A DNA stretch of 64,000 nucleotides from Salinispora pacifica CNR114 (lineage in GTDB: Bacteria > Actinomycetota > Actinomycetes > Mycobacteriales > Micromonosporaceae). The stretch covers positions 1 through 64,000 of the forward strand of contig NZ_AZWO01000017.1 of NCBI RefSeq assembly GCF_000514775.1, in the 5' to 3' direction. Position 1 is the first letter of the stretch. Every line of letters begins with the position of its first letter. This document shows, piece after piece, positions 24,033 to 32,482 of this stretch. The notes beneath the pieces are model-generated. The model was not told the DNA's origin and ran no database searches. It saw only the letters and a list, made by a program, of their open reading frames with translations. The position numbers and the translations under genes were made by a program.

Positions 24033-25322
24033 TTAGTCGGTTTCGTGGCGGGTTGCTGGATTCCGACAGGCGAGTGCGGGGGTCCAGATCAGAAAGGCCA
24101 GCGGGTAGAGCAGGTAGCCGAACCGGCTGGCAGGCATGAGTAGGAGCGCGACGAGGAGCCCGTACCCGCAGATGAGCGACGCGGCGGCGGCCGTACGCGG
24201 CGGGCGGCGGGTGAGCCGCAGGGCGAAGGCCAGCCCCACGGCAAGCAGCAGCCCGCCGGTGAGTAGCCGCCCGGCGGGCAGCGCGGTGGAGATCAGGTGG
24301 CCCGGGAGCGGGGACTGGGCCGGGCTGGTGACCAGGCCTTGGCCGAGCGGGAAGCGGAGCACGTTCTCGACCAACGCGTCGGGGTCGATCAGCAGGACGG
24401 GCAGCAGGGCGAGGGCCGGCAGCCCCAGGGCGCCGGCGAGGACCCGCCGGCCGGACCGTCGGGTGGCACCCCAGACGGCCAAGACCACCGCGACCGGCCA
24501 GGCGAAGAGTTTCAGGGCAGCGGCCAACCCCACGGCAGCCCCGGCCCGGCCCGGTTTACCGGCGGCGGCGAGGGTGAGCGCGAACAGGCAGAGCGCGAGA
24601 ACGGGTAGGTCGTCGCCGCCGGTGGCGAGGGTGAGCGCGCTGACCGGCAGGATCGCGGCGGCCTGTACGCCGCGCAGAATGCCGCTGCCGGGCCGGTGTG
24701 CCTCGCGGGCGCCGGACCGCCAGAGCGTGCGCCCGGCGAGTGCGAGGATGGCGACGGTGGCGAGCGCGAACCACACCCGGGCGTCGGTCAACGCGGTGTC
24801 GACGAGGGCGCGGGGCAGCCCGAACAGGGCCATTGCCGGTTGGTACGGGGTGTAGCCGAAGAGCTGCTCGCTGGTGGGGAGCGCGGCGATCGCCTCGCGG
24901 CTGAGATAGGGCGTACCGGTCTCGATCAGCCGCCGCCCGGAGTCCTCAATGACGATGACCTCCTCCTGCGCCCGGTCGGGACGCCCGAAGGCCCGTTCGG
25001 TGCTCTGCCAGAGCACCGGCAGCAGCACGGTGGTGCTGGCGGCGAGCCCGGCGACCGCCCAGCGGGTGGCGAGCCCGGTCAGCGGGGAGCCGCGGCGGCG
25101 CCGCCAGCTCAGCAGCTGGGCGGTGGCGACGACGGCGGCGACGAGGTAGCCGGCGGTGGCGACACTGCCCCACGCGCGGTGCGGGGCGAGGGCGGAGGTC
25201 AGGGTGGTGACTGCGGCGAATCCGGCTGAGGCGGCGTAGAGGGCCAGGTCGACGGCGAGGCCACCGGCGGCGTTGTCAACGGCGGACCACCCGCGGCGTA
25301 CGCCCGGAACGGCGCTGGTCAC
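24033..25322 (-). CDS. GT87-like membrane glycosyltransferase
   Basis: 429 residues from GTG 25322, with about ten to eleven hydrophobic helices. The first large external loop, containing VIVIEDSGRRLIETGTPYLS and FGYTPYQPAMALFG, has the acidic residue plus YxP-type motif of GT87 enzymes; the KLFAWPV segment resembles the KLWP/KLTP motif of the family. Probably a polyprenyl-phosphate-sugar-dependent transferase; specificity unknown. The start lies 124 bases from the divergent moaC, with no visible SD. The longer open frame upstream, opposite moaC and mog, is non-coding. Confidence 0.75.
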   Translation of the reverse strand: MTSAVPGVRRGWSAVDNAAGGLAVDLALYAASAGFAAVTTLTSALAPHRAWGSVATAGYLVAAVVATAQLLSWRRRRGSPLTGLATRWAVAGLAASTTVLLPVLWQSTERAFGRPDRAQEEVIVIEDSGRRLIETGTPYLSREAIAALPTSEQLFGYTPYQPAMALFGLPRALVDTALTDARVWFALATVAILALAGRTLWRSGAREAHRPGSGILRGVQAAAILPVSALTLATGGDDLPVLALCLFALTLAAAGKPGRAGAAVGLAAALKLFAWPVAVVLAVWGATRRSGRRVLAGALGLPALALLPVLLIDPDALVENVLRFPLGQGLVTSPAQSPLPGHLISTALPAGRLLTGGLLLAVGLAFALRLTRRPPRTAAAASLICGYGLLVALLLMPASRFGYLLYPLAFLIWTPALACRNPATRHETD

Positions 25323-25446
25323 GCGGTCAGTTTTGCAGATCGGCGGCGCCGGGTCAGGCGAGCTGGGAAGGACCGCGGTGGTAGCCGGCCGGTGGCCGTT
25401 CCAACCGGCGGCCGAGCCCGGCAGAGCGGTGACTAGACTCGCCGTC

Positions 25447-25938
25447 GTGACGGACTCCGCGCAGCTCACCCACGTTGACGCGGCAGGCGCAGCCCGCATG
25501 GTTGACGTCTCCGCCAAGGCGGTGACCGGGCGGCTGGCCGTCGCCGCCGGCCGGCTCCGCACCACCCGTGCGGTCGTTGACCTCCTGCGCCGCGATGGGC
25601 TACCCAAGGGAGATGCGCTCGCCGTCGGCCGGCTCGCCGGGATCATGGGCGCGAAACGGACCCCGGACCTGATTCCGCTCTGCCACCCGATCGCCCTACA
25701 CGGCGTCGCCGTTGACCTGACCCTCACCGACGACACCGTTGAGATCACCGCGACCGCCCGGACGGCCGACCGCACCGGCGTCGAGATGGAGGCGCTCACC
25801 GCCGTCGCGGTCGCCGGCCTGGCCCTCGTCGACATGGTCAAGGCCGTCGACCCGGCGGCCACGGTGGACGCGGTCCGTGTCCTGCGCAAGGAGGGCGGAG
25901 CGACCGGTGAGTGGGTCCGCCCCGAGGACCGCCCGTGA
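25447..25938 (+). CDS. moaC: Cyclic pyranopterin monophosphate synthase
   Basis: 163 residues. Acting with MoaA, it forms cyclic pyranopterin monophosphate from the GTP-derived 3',8-cyclo intermediate, the first molybdenum-cofactor steps. Conserved motifs: MVDVSAKAVTGR, GLPKGDALAVGRLAGIMGAKRT, DLIPLCHPIAL and GVEMEALTAVAVAGLALVDM, containing the active-site Lys and Asp residues. GTG 25447 has no SD and may give a near-leaderless message. The next gene overlaps by four bases (GTGA). moaA itself lies 12 kb away at 37884-38897. Confidence 0.95.
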   Translation: MTDSAQLTHVDAAGAARMVDVSAKAVTGRLAVAAGRLRTTRAVVDLLRRDGLPKGDALAVGRLAGIMGAKRTPDLIPLCHPIALHGVAVDLTLTDDTVEITATARTADRTGVEMEALTAVAVAGLALVDMVKAVDPAATVDAVRVLRKEGGATGEWVRPEDRP

Positions 25939-26408
25939 TCCGGGCGCGGGTGGTTGTCGCCTCCAACCGGGCCTTCGCCGGTGTCTACCCGGACACCAGC
26001 GGCCCGCTGCTCGCCGCCGGCCTGCGGGAGCTGGGCTGTGTGGTGGACGAGCCGGTCATCGTGGTCCCGGACGGTGACCCGGTCGGTGCGGCGCTGGGCG
26101 CCGCCGCCGCCGAGGGGGTGGATGTCGTGGTGACCAGTGGTGGCACCGGCATCAACCCGACGGACCGTACCCCGGAGGTGACCCGGGCGCTGCTCGACCA
26201 CGAGATCCCGGGCATCGCGGAGGCCATCCGCGCGTACAGCCGGGACCGCGTGCCCACCGCAGTGTTGTCCCGGGGAGTCGCCGGTGTGCTGGGGCGGACG
26301 CTGGTGGTGAACCTCCCCGGCTCGACCGGTGGCGCCCGCGACGGGCTGGCCGTGCTCGGGCCGATCCTCGCCCACGCTGTTGACCAGCTTCGTGGCGGGG
26401 ACCACTGA
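25935..26408 (+). CDS. mog: Molybdopterin adenylyltransferase (MogA/MoaB family)
   Basis: 157 residues. It adenylylates molybdopterin to prepare it for metal insertion by MoeA. The family signature VVVTSGGTGINPTDRTPE (about 69-86) is followed by IPGIAEAIRAYS and NLPGSTGGARDGL. It overlaps moaC by GTGA, so start GTG 25935 is well supported. The closest remembered relative is mycobacterial Mog (Rv0865). Confidence 0.9.
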   Translation: MIRARVVVASNRAFAGVYPDTSGPLLAAGLRELGCVVDEPVIVVPDGDPVGAALGAAAAEGVDVVVTSGGTGINPTDRTPEVTRALLDHEIPGIAEAIRAYSRDRVPTAVLSRGVAGVLGRTLVVNLPGSTGGARDGLAVLGPILAHAVDQLRGGDH

Positions 26409-26456
26409 TCGGTTCGCGGACCAACGGGCACGTGCACGCCCCGATACTCTCGTCGG

Positions 26457-27713
26457 GTGAGCATGGAAGCCGCAGCCGCCGCCCCCGTCGCTCCGCCCCC
26501 ACCCGCGGGCTGGGAGGAGGCGCGTTCCCGGGCGTACGCGGTGGGTCGAGCTGCCGCGCTGCCGGTGGTGGGTCGGCCGCTCGTTGACCTCGACGGGCAT
26601 ACCCTGGCCGAGCCGTTGGCCACCCGGACCCCCCTACCGGCGTTCCGCACGACCAGCGTGGATGGCTGGGCGGTGCGTGGCGCCGGTCCGTGGCGGATCG
26701 TGGGTCGGGTCCTGGCCGGCGGGGTTCCGGCGCCGCTGACCGAGGACGGCACCACCGTCGAGATCGCCACCGGTGCGATGGTTCCCGACGGCGCCGCCGC
26801 CGTGCTGCGGGTGGAGGAGTCGAGCCGTACCCCGGACGGGTTGGTGGCCGGCACTCCCCGGCCGTCGCCCGAGTGGCGGCTGCCGGGTGAGGAGGCCGCC
26901 GCCGGAGAGGAGCTGTGCCCGGTCGGCACGCCCGTGGACCCGGCGGTGATCGGGTTGGCCGCCTCCTGCGGACACGACACCCTGCGCGTACGGCGGCAGC
27001 CGCGCGCGGCGTTGCTGGTCTTCGGGGACGAACTGTTGACGGCCGGGCCGCCCGGGGCGGGGCGGGTCCGGGACGCACTCGGTCCCGCCGTGCCGGCGTG
27101 GCTGCGCCGGTACGGGTGTGCGGTGCGCCCCTCCGACGTGGTCGGGCCGGTGGCGGACACCCTCTCGGCGCACGTGGCGGCGCTCAGGGATGCGCTCACC
27201 CAGGCCGACCTGGTCTGCACGACCGGCGGCACCATGCACGGACCGGTGGACCACCTGCATCCCGCACTTGCGGCGTTGGGGGCGGAGTACGTGGTCAACA
27301 CCGTCGCCGTTCGGCCCGGCTTCCCGATGCTGCTGGCCCGGGTGGTCGGCACCGACGGCCGGGTACGCTTCGTGGCCGGGCTGCCCGGTAACCCGCAGTC
27401 CGCGATTATCGCCCTGGCGTCGCTGGTCGCACCGCTGCTGGCCGGTCTCGCCGGCCGGCTGATGCCGGAGTTGCCGCAGGCGGTGCTCGCCGAGCCGATT
27501 CCCGGGCGGGGCGCCTTCACCCACCTCGCGTTGGTCCGGTTGGATCGAGTCACCGGCACCGCCCATCCGCTCCGGCACGTCGGCTCGGCGATGCTGCGCG
27601 GCCTGGCCGAAGCCGACGGGTTCGCGGTGATCCGCCCCGGCGCGTCCGGCGAGCCGGGTGACCGGGTGTCGGTCGTGCCGCTGCCGTTGCTGCCCGGGGA
27701 GCGCGGGTCGTGA
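26457..27713 (+). CDS. moeA: Molybdopterin molybdenumtransferase
   Basis: 418 residues. It inserts molybdate into adenylylated molybdopterin. Motifs: the SVDGWAV-type segment near 65 (usually S-x-DGxA), IATGAMVPDGAAAVLRVE, a shortened middle domain, CTTGGTMHGPVDH (TTGG signature), and FVAGLPGNPQSAI near the C-terminal domain. The middle MPT-binding region diverges somewhat from E. coli MoeA (for example VFGDELL instead of STGDEL). Start is GTG 26457; ATG 26463 is an alternative. The stop overlaps moaE by GTGA. Confidence 0.9.
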   Translation: MSMEAAAAAPVAPPPPAGWEEARSRAYAVGRAAALPVVGRPLVDLDGHTLAEPLATRTPLPAFRTTSVDGWAVRGAGPWRIVGRVLAGGVPAPLTEDGTTVEIATGAMVPDGAAAVLRVEESSRTPDGLVAGTPRPSPEWRLPGEEAAAGEELCPVGTPVDPAVIGLAASCGHDTLRVRRQPRAALLVFGDELLTAGPPGAGRVRDALGPAVPAWLRRYGCAVRPSDVVGPVADTLSAHVAALRDALTQADLVCTTGGTMHGPVDHLHPALAALGAEYVVNTVAVRPGFPMLLARVVGTDGRVRFVAGLPGNPQSAIIALASLVAPLLAGLAGRLMPELPQAVLAEPIPGRGAFTHLALVRLDRVTGTAHPLRHVGSAMLRGLAEADGFAVIRPGASGEPGDRVSVVPLPLLPGERGS

Positions 27714-28138
27714 CCGCCCCGACCGTGGCGTTCGGCGAGGTTACCGAGCGACCGTTGGATCTCGCCGCACACGAGGGTGCGGTGGCGGACCGGGCCGCTG
27801 GCGCGGTCGTGTCGTTCCAGGGCGTCGTCCGGGATCACGACCATGGCCGAGCGGTGGTCGCGCTGACCTACGAGGGGCACCCGAGCGCCGAGCGGGTGCT
27901 GCGCGAGGTCGCTGCCGAGATCGCCGCCGACCCCGAGGTGTACGCGGTGGCCGTCTCGCATCGGGTCGGGCCACTGGAGATCGGCGACGCGGCACTGGTG
28001 GCGGCGGTCAGCACCGCCCACCGAGCCGCCGCGTTCGCCGCCTGTGCCCGATTGGTTGACGAGGTGAAGGCGCGGCTGCCGATCTGGAAGCGGCAGGTGT
28101 TCGCGGACGGCACCGAGGAGTGGGTGAACTGTCCCTGA
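27710..28138 (+). CDS. moaE: Molybdopterin synthase catalytic subunit
   Basis: 142 residues. With the thiocarboxylated MoaD it adds the dithiolene sulfurs to precursor Z. Conserved VVSFQGVVRDHDHGR, LTYEGHPSAE, VSHRVGPLEIGDAALV and the C-terminal catalytic Lys/Arg region VKARLPIWKRQVFADGTEEW are present. It is translationally coupled to moeA. Its partner MoaD is not here but at 37586-37882. Confidence 0.95.
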   Translation: MTAPTVAFGEVTERPLDLAAHEGAVADRAAGAVVSFQGVVRDHDHGRAVVALTYEGHPSAERVLREVAAEIAADPEVYAVAVSHRVGPLEIGDAALVAAVSTAHRAAAFAACARLVDEVKARLPIWKRQVFADGTEEWVNCP

Positions 28139-28157
28139 CGCCGTCCGTGGTCAACGG

Positions 28158-29591
28158 TCAGCGGCGGCTGGCCAGCGGGACCGGCCGGCTTGGACGCTCG
28201 CCGTAGAAGGCCGGCTCGGCCCCGGGGCGCCAGGGCAGCGCGGCGACCAGCACGATCAGCGCCAGGGCCAGCGAATTCTCCATCAGGGCACCGAAGAGAC
28301 CGTCCTGATAGTGCGACACCTCGGGCAGCTGGTGCTCGTACGGCCAGATCGGTGAGACGAGGAAGAGGAGATAGAGGACCACGGCAGCGGCTCCATGCCG
28401 GAGCCCGGTCAGCGTCGGGTACCAGATCGGGGGGCGTAGACCGTTCACTCCGGGTAGTGCCTCCGAGCCGGCCCGGGCGGCGAGCGCCCGGCTGGCGTCC
28501 CGGCGGCGGACGGCGGCGTCGGCGAGCACGATGATCGCGGGGATCACCCAGACCAGGTGGTGCGTCCAGGAGATCGGGCTGATCACACTGGTGGTGAGCC
28601 CGACCAGGGTGAATGCCGTCAGCTCGTCGCCGTCTGCCCGGGCGTTGGCGGCCCGGGACAGACCGAGCGCGAGCAGCAGGATCGCGAACGTGAACCAGAG
28701 CAGCCCCGGGGTCTCGATCGAGTCGTGGAGGCGGGCGAGCAGGCCGGCGAGCGACTGGTTGGGGGTCATGTCGGCGGCACCGACCCGCTCGGTCTGCCAG
28801 AGCACCCCACCGAAGTAGGCCCGGGACTCGGGGCCGACAACGGCGAACGACCCGATCGTCACGGTCAGTACCGTGCCGACGGCGGTGGTAGCCACCCGCC
28901 ACTGGCGGGTGATCATGAGGTAGGCGATGAAGAGAGCGGGGGTCAGCTTCACCGCGGTGGCGAGGCCGATCCCGACGCCCGCCCAGGCGCCGCTGTAGAC
29001 GAAGCGCAGCAGCGGCCCGTCGGTGGGGGCGCCGTGGGCGCCTCGACGGGATCGCCAGCGCAGACCGACCAGGTCGGCCATGACCAGTGCGAACAGCAGC
29101 AGATTGACCTGCCCGTAGCCGAGGGTCTCCCGGGACGGCTCAAGGGCGGTGGCGAGCACCGTCGCGAGCGCCACCGCGTACCACAGGGGATAGTTGAGCC
29201 GGTCGGCGATCGGGCGGAGCAGCGCGGTGAGAACCACGGCCAGCGCGGCGACACTCGCCACCGCGTTTACCAGCCCGGCCAGCCCGACCGGTAGATGCGC
29301 CATTGGGAGCATGGCGAGCCCGGCGAAGGGCGGGTAGGTGAACCCGAGGGTCGTGTCGGGCGCGATGAACTCGTACAGCTCGTGGCCGTTCGCCCACCAC
29401 ACCGCCGCACCGTGGTAGATCTTCATGTCGAAGAAGTTGTACGGCCGCCCGAACGCGCCGACCGCGAGCCAGGCGGCGTACGCGACGACGGCCACGACTC
29501 CGATCCGGATGACGGTCCTACGATCGAGCCCCTGCAGGACACGGCGAACCGGGGTGAGGCGGCGTCCCCGCCGACGGAGAGTCGTCGGCAT
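28158..29591 (-). CDS. GT87 membrane mannosyltransferase-like protein
   Basis: 477 residues, the most typical GT87 (alpha-1,2-mannosyltransferase/DUF2029) member in the window. External loop motifs are FFDMKIYHGAAVWW and LGFTYPPFAGLAM, with KLTPAL near the middle and SPISWTHHLVWVIPA near the C-terminal third. About ten helices. These enzymes elongate phosphatidylinositol mannosides or arabinomannans using polyprenyl-phosphate donors. ATG 29591 is chosen after the basic stretch; in-frame codons up to 29705 look non-coding. Convergent with moaE. Confidence 0.85.
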   Translation of the reverse strand: MPTTLRRRGRRLTPVRRVLQGLDRRTVIRIGVVAVVAYAAWLAVGAFGRPYNFFDMKIYHGAAVWWANGHELYEFIAPDTTLGFTYPPFAGLAMLPMAHLPVGLAGLVNAVASVAALAVVLTALLRPIADRLNYPLWYAVALATVLATALEPSRETLGYGQVNLLLFALVMADLVGLRWRSRRGAHGAPTDGPLLRFVYSGAWAGVGIGLATAVKLTPALFIAYLMITRQWRVATTAVGTVLTVTIGSFAVVGPESRAYFGGVLWQTERVGAADMTPNQSLAGLLARLHDSIETPGLLWFTFAILLLALGLSRAANARADGDELTAFTLVGLTTSVISPISWTHHLVWVIPAIIVLADAAVRRRDASRALAARAGSEALPGVNGLRPPIWYPTLTGLRHGAAAVVLYLLFLVSPIWPYEHQLPEVSHYQDGLFGALMENSLALALIVLVAALPWRPGAEPAFYGERPSRPVPLASRR

Positions 29592-29803
29592 TGAGTGCCC
29601 ACCCCCGTACCAATATCGTCCTCGCCGTCCTGGTCCGGTACGGAGCCTAGAACGGTCCCTCACGTGTTTGCCTCCCGCGTTATATGACCGTGTCCGATCC
29701 CACACTGGTTTTTGACATTTCTACCGGGTTAACACCGGGCGGTCGGTACGTCGGATTCACTGTTTGGTCCGACGGAGTGCGACGGGAGGAGGATCGACGC
29801 TGG
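29592..29803 (-). promoter_or_regulatory. Gene-free AT-richer region upstream of the mannosyltransferase gene
   Basis: 212 bases containing a GTTAAC-centred segment (about 29720-29745) and an ATATAAC-like element on the minus strand near 29680-29690 that could be a -10 box. No gene is seen. The element assignments are weak. Confidence 0.3.
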
Positions 29804-30349
29804 TCAGCCAGGGAAGCGTCGAGCCGTCGCTGCCGATCGTACGGCGGTCCGAGCCTGTCGGCGGGCGGTACGAACAGCTCGCGTCGCCCAACGCTGGGAG
29901 TGGCCGAGCCGCTGACCGGCCCGCCAGCGCAGCCCCGGCTTCCCGGCGGTGTCCGCGGCGGCCAGCAGGAGCCCACCGAATAGGCCAAGGTTTTTCAGGA
30001 AATGGAGTTGGTTGTTGACCCGCTGTCCCGGATCCACGTCAGTCCAGAAGGGATGTCCGGCGATAGTACCCGGCACCAGAGTGCCGGCCAGAACCAAGGC
30101 CGCCGGTCGGGTGAGTCGTCCGGTGGCGAGCAGTAGGCCGGCCCCGAACTGTACGGCTCCATTGGCGCGGATCAGGGTCTCGGTATCGGTGGGGACGCCG
30201 GGAACGGCTCGTCGCAGCAGGGGCGCGACCCGGTCTGCCATCGGCGTGGCGGCCGGGGCCAGCCGAGCCGGGGCGGCGAGGCTGCGGGCCCCCTCGACCA
30301 CGAGGATGCCACTGAGCATTACTCGGGCGAGGGAGCGCACGGGTGTCAT
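29804..30349 (-). CDS. DoxX-family membrane protein
   Basis: 181 residues. Four predicted helices with the DoxX-like sequence LARVMLSGILVVEGARSL at the N terminus, GAVQFGAGLLLATGRLTRPAAL in the middle and FLKNLGLFGGLLLAAADT near 120. A basic C-terminal tail (about 140-181) is rich in Arg. Family members are linked to redox stress complexes in mycobacteria (DoxX-SodA-SseA), but none of those partners is here. It is divergent from the acetyltransferase at 30482. Confidence 0.85.
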   Translation of the reverse strand: MTPVRSLARVMLSGILVVEGARSLAAPARLAPAATPMADRVAPLLRRAVPGVPTDTETLIRANGAVQFGAGLLLATGRLTRPAALVLAGTLVPGTIAGHPFWTDVDPGQRVNNQLHFLKNLGLFGGLLLAAADTAGKPGLRWRAGQRLGHSQRWATRAVRTARRQARTAVRSAATARRFPG

Positions 30350-30481
30350 GGGTCAGTCATACCCTGTCGGATCCGCCGCCACCCCGGCAACCGACCGATC
30401 TGGATCGGTCGACCCGGCCTGCCACGCCGAATCGCGGTACTGTCCCGGACGGGCCGGCGCCGGAGGGGTAACGTCCCCGGC

Positions 30482-31027
30482 GTGACCACCATGCGACTAC
30501 GGCCCGAGGATCCGGCAGATACCGGTGCGGTTCGGCGGGTCCTCGCTGGCGCGTTCGCCCGTCCCGATGTCACCACCCCGCCGGAGGTCGGCCTCGTCGA
30601 CGAGCTGCGCGGCAGCGCGGAGTGGCTGCCGGCGCTGGCCATGGTGGCCGAGTACGGGGGTGAGGTCGTCGGCTACGCGCTGCTCACCCGGGTGCGGGTT
30701 CGCTCCGACCGCGACGACGTGCCCGCGCTCGCCCTCGGGCCGGTGGCGGTCGCCCCGCACCGGCAGCGCATCGGGCTGGGCAGCGCGGTGGTGCAGGCAG
30801 CCCTGGACGCCGCCGCCGAGCTGGGTGAGCGCCTCGTGGTGGTGTTGGGTGATCCGGCCTTCTACCGGCGGTTCGGGTTCGGTCGGGCCGACCGGCTCGG
30901 CCTCACCAGCCCCTGGTCCGGGCTCGGTGAGCCCTGGCAGGCCCGGGTGTTGCCCTCGGTCGGCGGTGGCACCGGGCCGCCCGCTCCCGGCGAGGTGATC
31001 TTTCCGCCGCCGTGGTCGAAGGTGTGA
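30482..31027 (+). CDS. GNAT-family N-acetyltransferase (YhbS-like)
   Basis: 181 residues. GNAT fold with acetyl-CoA loop LGPVAVAPHRQRIGLGSAVV (the usual Q/RxxGxG/A motif) and the YhbS-type signature VVVLGDPAFYRRFGFGRA, a stretch shared by predicted acyltransferases of unknown substrate. The C-terminal region PGEVIFPPPW is also typical. The start is GTG 30482; a GGAGGGG run about 15 bases upstream may act as SD. Confidence 0.85.
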   Translation: MTTMRLRPEDPADTGAVRRVLAGAFARPDVTTPPEVGLVDELRGSAEWLPALAMVAEYGGEVVGYALLTRVRVRSDRDDVPALALGPVAVAPHRQRIGLGSAVVQAALDAAAELGERLVVVLGDPAFYRRFGFGRADRLGLTSPWSGLGEPWQARVLPSVGGGTGPPAPGEVIFPPPWSKV

Positions 31028-31057
31028 GTCACCGAGCCGTCGGCTGGCTCGACCCAG

Positions 31058-32296
31058 CTATGCCGGCTGGGTGCGGAGGTAACGGCCGAAGTGGGGCACC
31101 GTGAACGCCACCGTACCGCGTTCACCGGAGTAGATGAGACCCTTTTTGATCAGTGCGTCCCGAGCCGGGGAGAGGCTTGCGGGCTTGCGCCCCAGCGCGC
31201 GGGCGATCTCGGCGGTCGGCACGGCCGCGTCCATGTCATCCGGGGTGCCCACGTCCGTACCGTCAACCAGGGAGAGGGTCGCCATCGCCCGCATGTACTC
31301 GCGTTCGGCCGGAGTGGCTCGCTCGAACCGGGAGCCGAAGAAGCCCACCGCCAGTTCGGCCTCGGCGTCCGGCGCCGCCACCCGGACGTCGGCGGCGGTG
31401 ATCGGTGAGCGGGGAGCGTGGTCCCAGGTCGTCTTTCCGTACGCCTGGACGAAGTAGGGATAGCCGCCGGACTTCTCGTAGAGCAGGTCGAGCGCCTTCT
31501 GCTCGTACTCGATCTCCTCGCGCGCAGCAGGCGCGCAGAGCGCCTGGTCGGCGGCGACCCGGTCGAGTCGATCGATGCGCTGGTAGCGGAAGAGCCGTTC
31601 GGAGTACGATTTCGCCGCGCTGAGCACAGCCGGAAGGTGCGGCAGCCCGGCACCGACCACGATCAGTGGCGCGCCGAGTTGGGACAGCTCGTGGCAGGCG
31701 GCACAGAGCGCGGAGACCTCCTCCGGGGCGAGGTCCTGCATCTCGTCGATGAAGACGGCGACGCCGGTACCGACGTCGGCGGCCACCGCGGCGGCGTCGG
31801 TCAGCAGCTCCACCAGGTCGATCTCGATGTCGCCGGAGTCGGCCCGCCCGCTCGCGGCGGGGACATCGATGCCGGGTTGCCACCGGTCCCGTAGCCGGGG
31901 GGAGGTCCCGCCCCGCCCGCTCGGGGCGGATCGTTGTGCGAAGGCCTTCAGGACACCGAGGAAGGCGTCGATCCGGTCTGGAGCGCGGTGCCGGGGGGCC
32001 AGCTCGCGCACGGCCATGTGGAGGGCGGCCGAGATCGGTCGGCGCAGCGACTGATCTGGCCGGATTTCGATCTTGCCGCTGCCCCAGAGTCGGTTGATGG
32101 CCTGCGACCGGAGCGTGTTGAGCAGCACCGTCTTGCCCACGCCGCGTAGCCCGGTGAGCATCAGGCTGCGCTCTGGTCGGCCGCGCGCGATCCGCTCCAG
32201 CACGATGTCGAAGACGTCCAGCTCCCGCCCGCGCCCGGCCAGCTCGGGCGGGCGTTGCCCGGCGCCCGGAGCGTAGGGATTGCGGATCGGATCCAC
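31058..32296 (-). CDS. Orphan AAA ATPase of the Orc1/Cdc6-like (AAA_16) type
   Basis: 412 residues. Walker A GLRGVGKTVL (about 49-58), Walker B VAVFIDEMQDLAPEE, a sensor-like VVGAGLPHLP, a GGYPYFVQAYG segment, and a C-terminal winged-helix part (EIARALGRKPASLSPARDALIKKGLI) that could bind DNA. This resembles archaeal Orc-like and STAND-related ATPases used in regulation or defence; no partner gene is adjacent. GTG 32296 is used. Upstream lie two matched palindromes (32315-32338 and 32394-32417), suggesting tight control. Why a single ATPase has such an elaborate promoter is unclear. Confidence 0.8.
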   Translation of the reverse strand: MDPIRNPYAPGAGQRPPELAGRGRELDVFDIVLERIARGRPERSLMLTGLRGVGKTVLLNTLRSQAINRLWGSGKIEIRPDQSLRRPISAALHMAVRELAPRHRAPDRIDAFLGVLKAFAQRSAPSGRGGTSPRLRDRWQPGIDVPAASGRADSGDIEIDLVELLTDAAAVAADVGTGVAVFIDEMQDLAPEEVSALCAACHELSQLGAPLIVVGAGLPHLPAVLSAAKSYSERLFRYQRIDRLDRVAADQALCAPAAREEIEYEQKALDLLYEKSGGYPYFVQAYGKTTWDHAPRSPITAADVRVAAPDAEAELAVGFFGSRFERATPAEREYMRAMATLSLVDGTDVGTPDDMDAAVPTAEIARALGRKPASLSPARDALIKKGLIYSGERGTVAFTVPHFGRYLRTQPA

Positions 32297-32314
32297 GCAT
32301 CGGAGAGTATCGGG

Positions 32315-32338
32315 CTGTCTAGCAGTGGGGCTAGACCT
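32315..32338. promoter_or_regulatory. Palindromic operator O1 upstream of the AAA ATPase gene
   Basis: Half-sites CTGTCTAGC (32315-32323) and GCTAGACCT (32330-32338) flank a 6-base spacer. The same 9-6-9 layout occurs at O2. It lies 19 bases upstream of the GTG start. Confidence 0.65.
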
Positions 32339-32393
32339 CGGTAGATGGAGCTACCGGCGTGTCGGGAAGTCCGGTGTCGAGTCAATTCTAGTG

Positions 32394-32417
32394 CTGTATA
32401 GCCTCCACGCTAGACAG
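32394..32417. promoter_or_regulatory. Palindromic operator O2 upstream of the AAA ATPase gene
   Basis: Half-sites CTGTATAGC (32394-32402) and GCTAGACAG (32409-32417) flank a 6-base spacer. The centre lies 79 bases from the O1 centre. Together O1 and O2 also form a longer inverted repeat (32312-32323 with 32409-32420). Confidence 0.65.
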
Positions 32418-32482
32418 CCCTAGGTGTGGAGATAAGCGCGTGGTCCGGTGCCTCGTTGGTGGTCGCCCCCGAGCGGCGGTGC

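Noticed and set aside
24033-26600. An 855-codon minus-strand open frame
   Set aside because: Only the part downstream of GTG 25322 is a real membrane protein. The upstream half is antisense to moaC and mog and has shadow composition.
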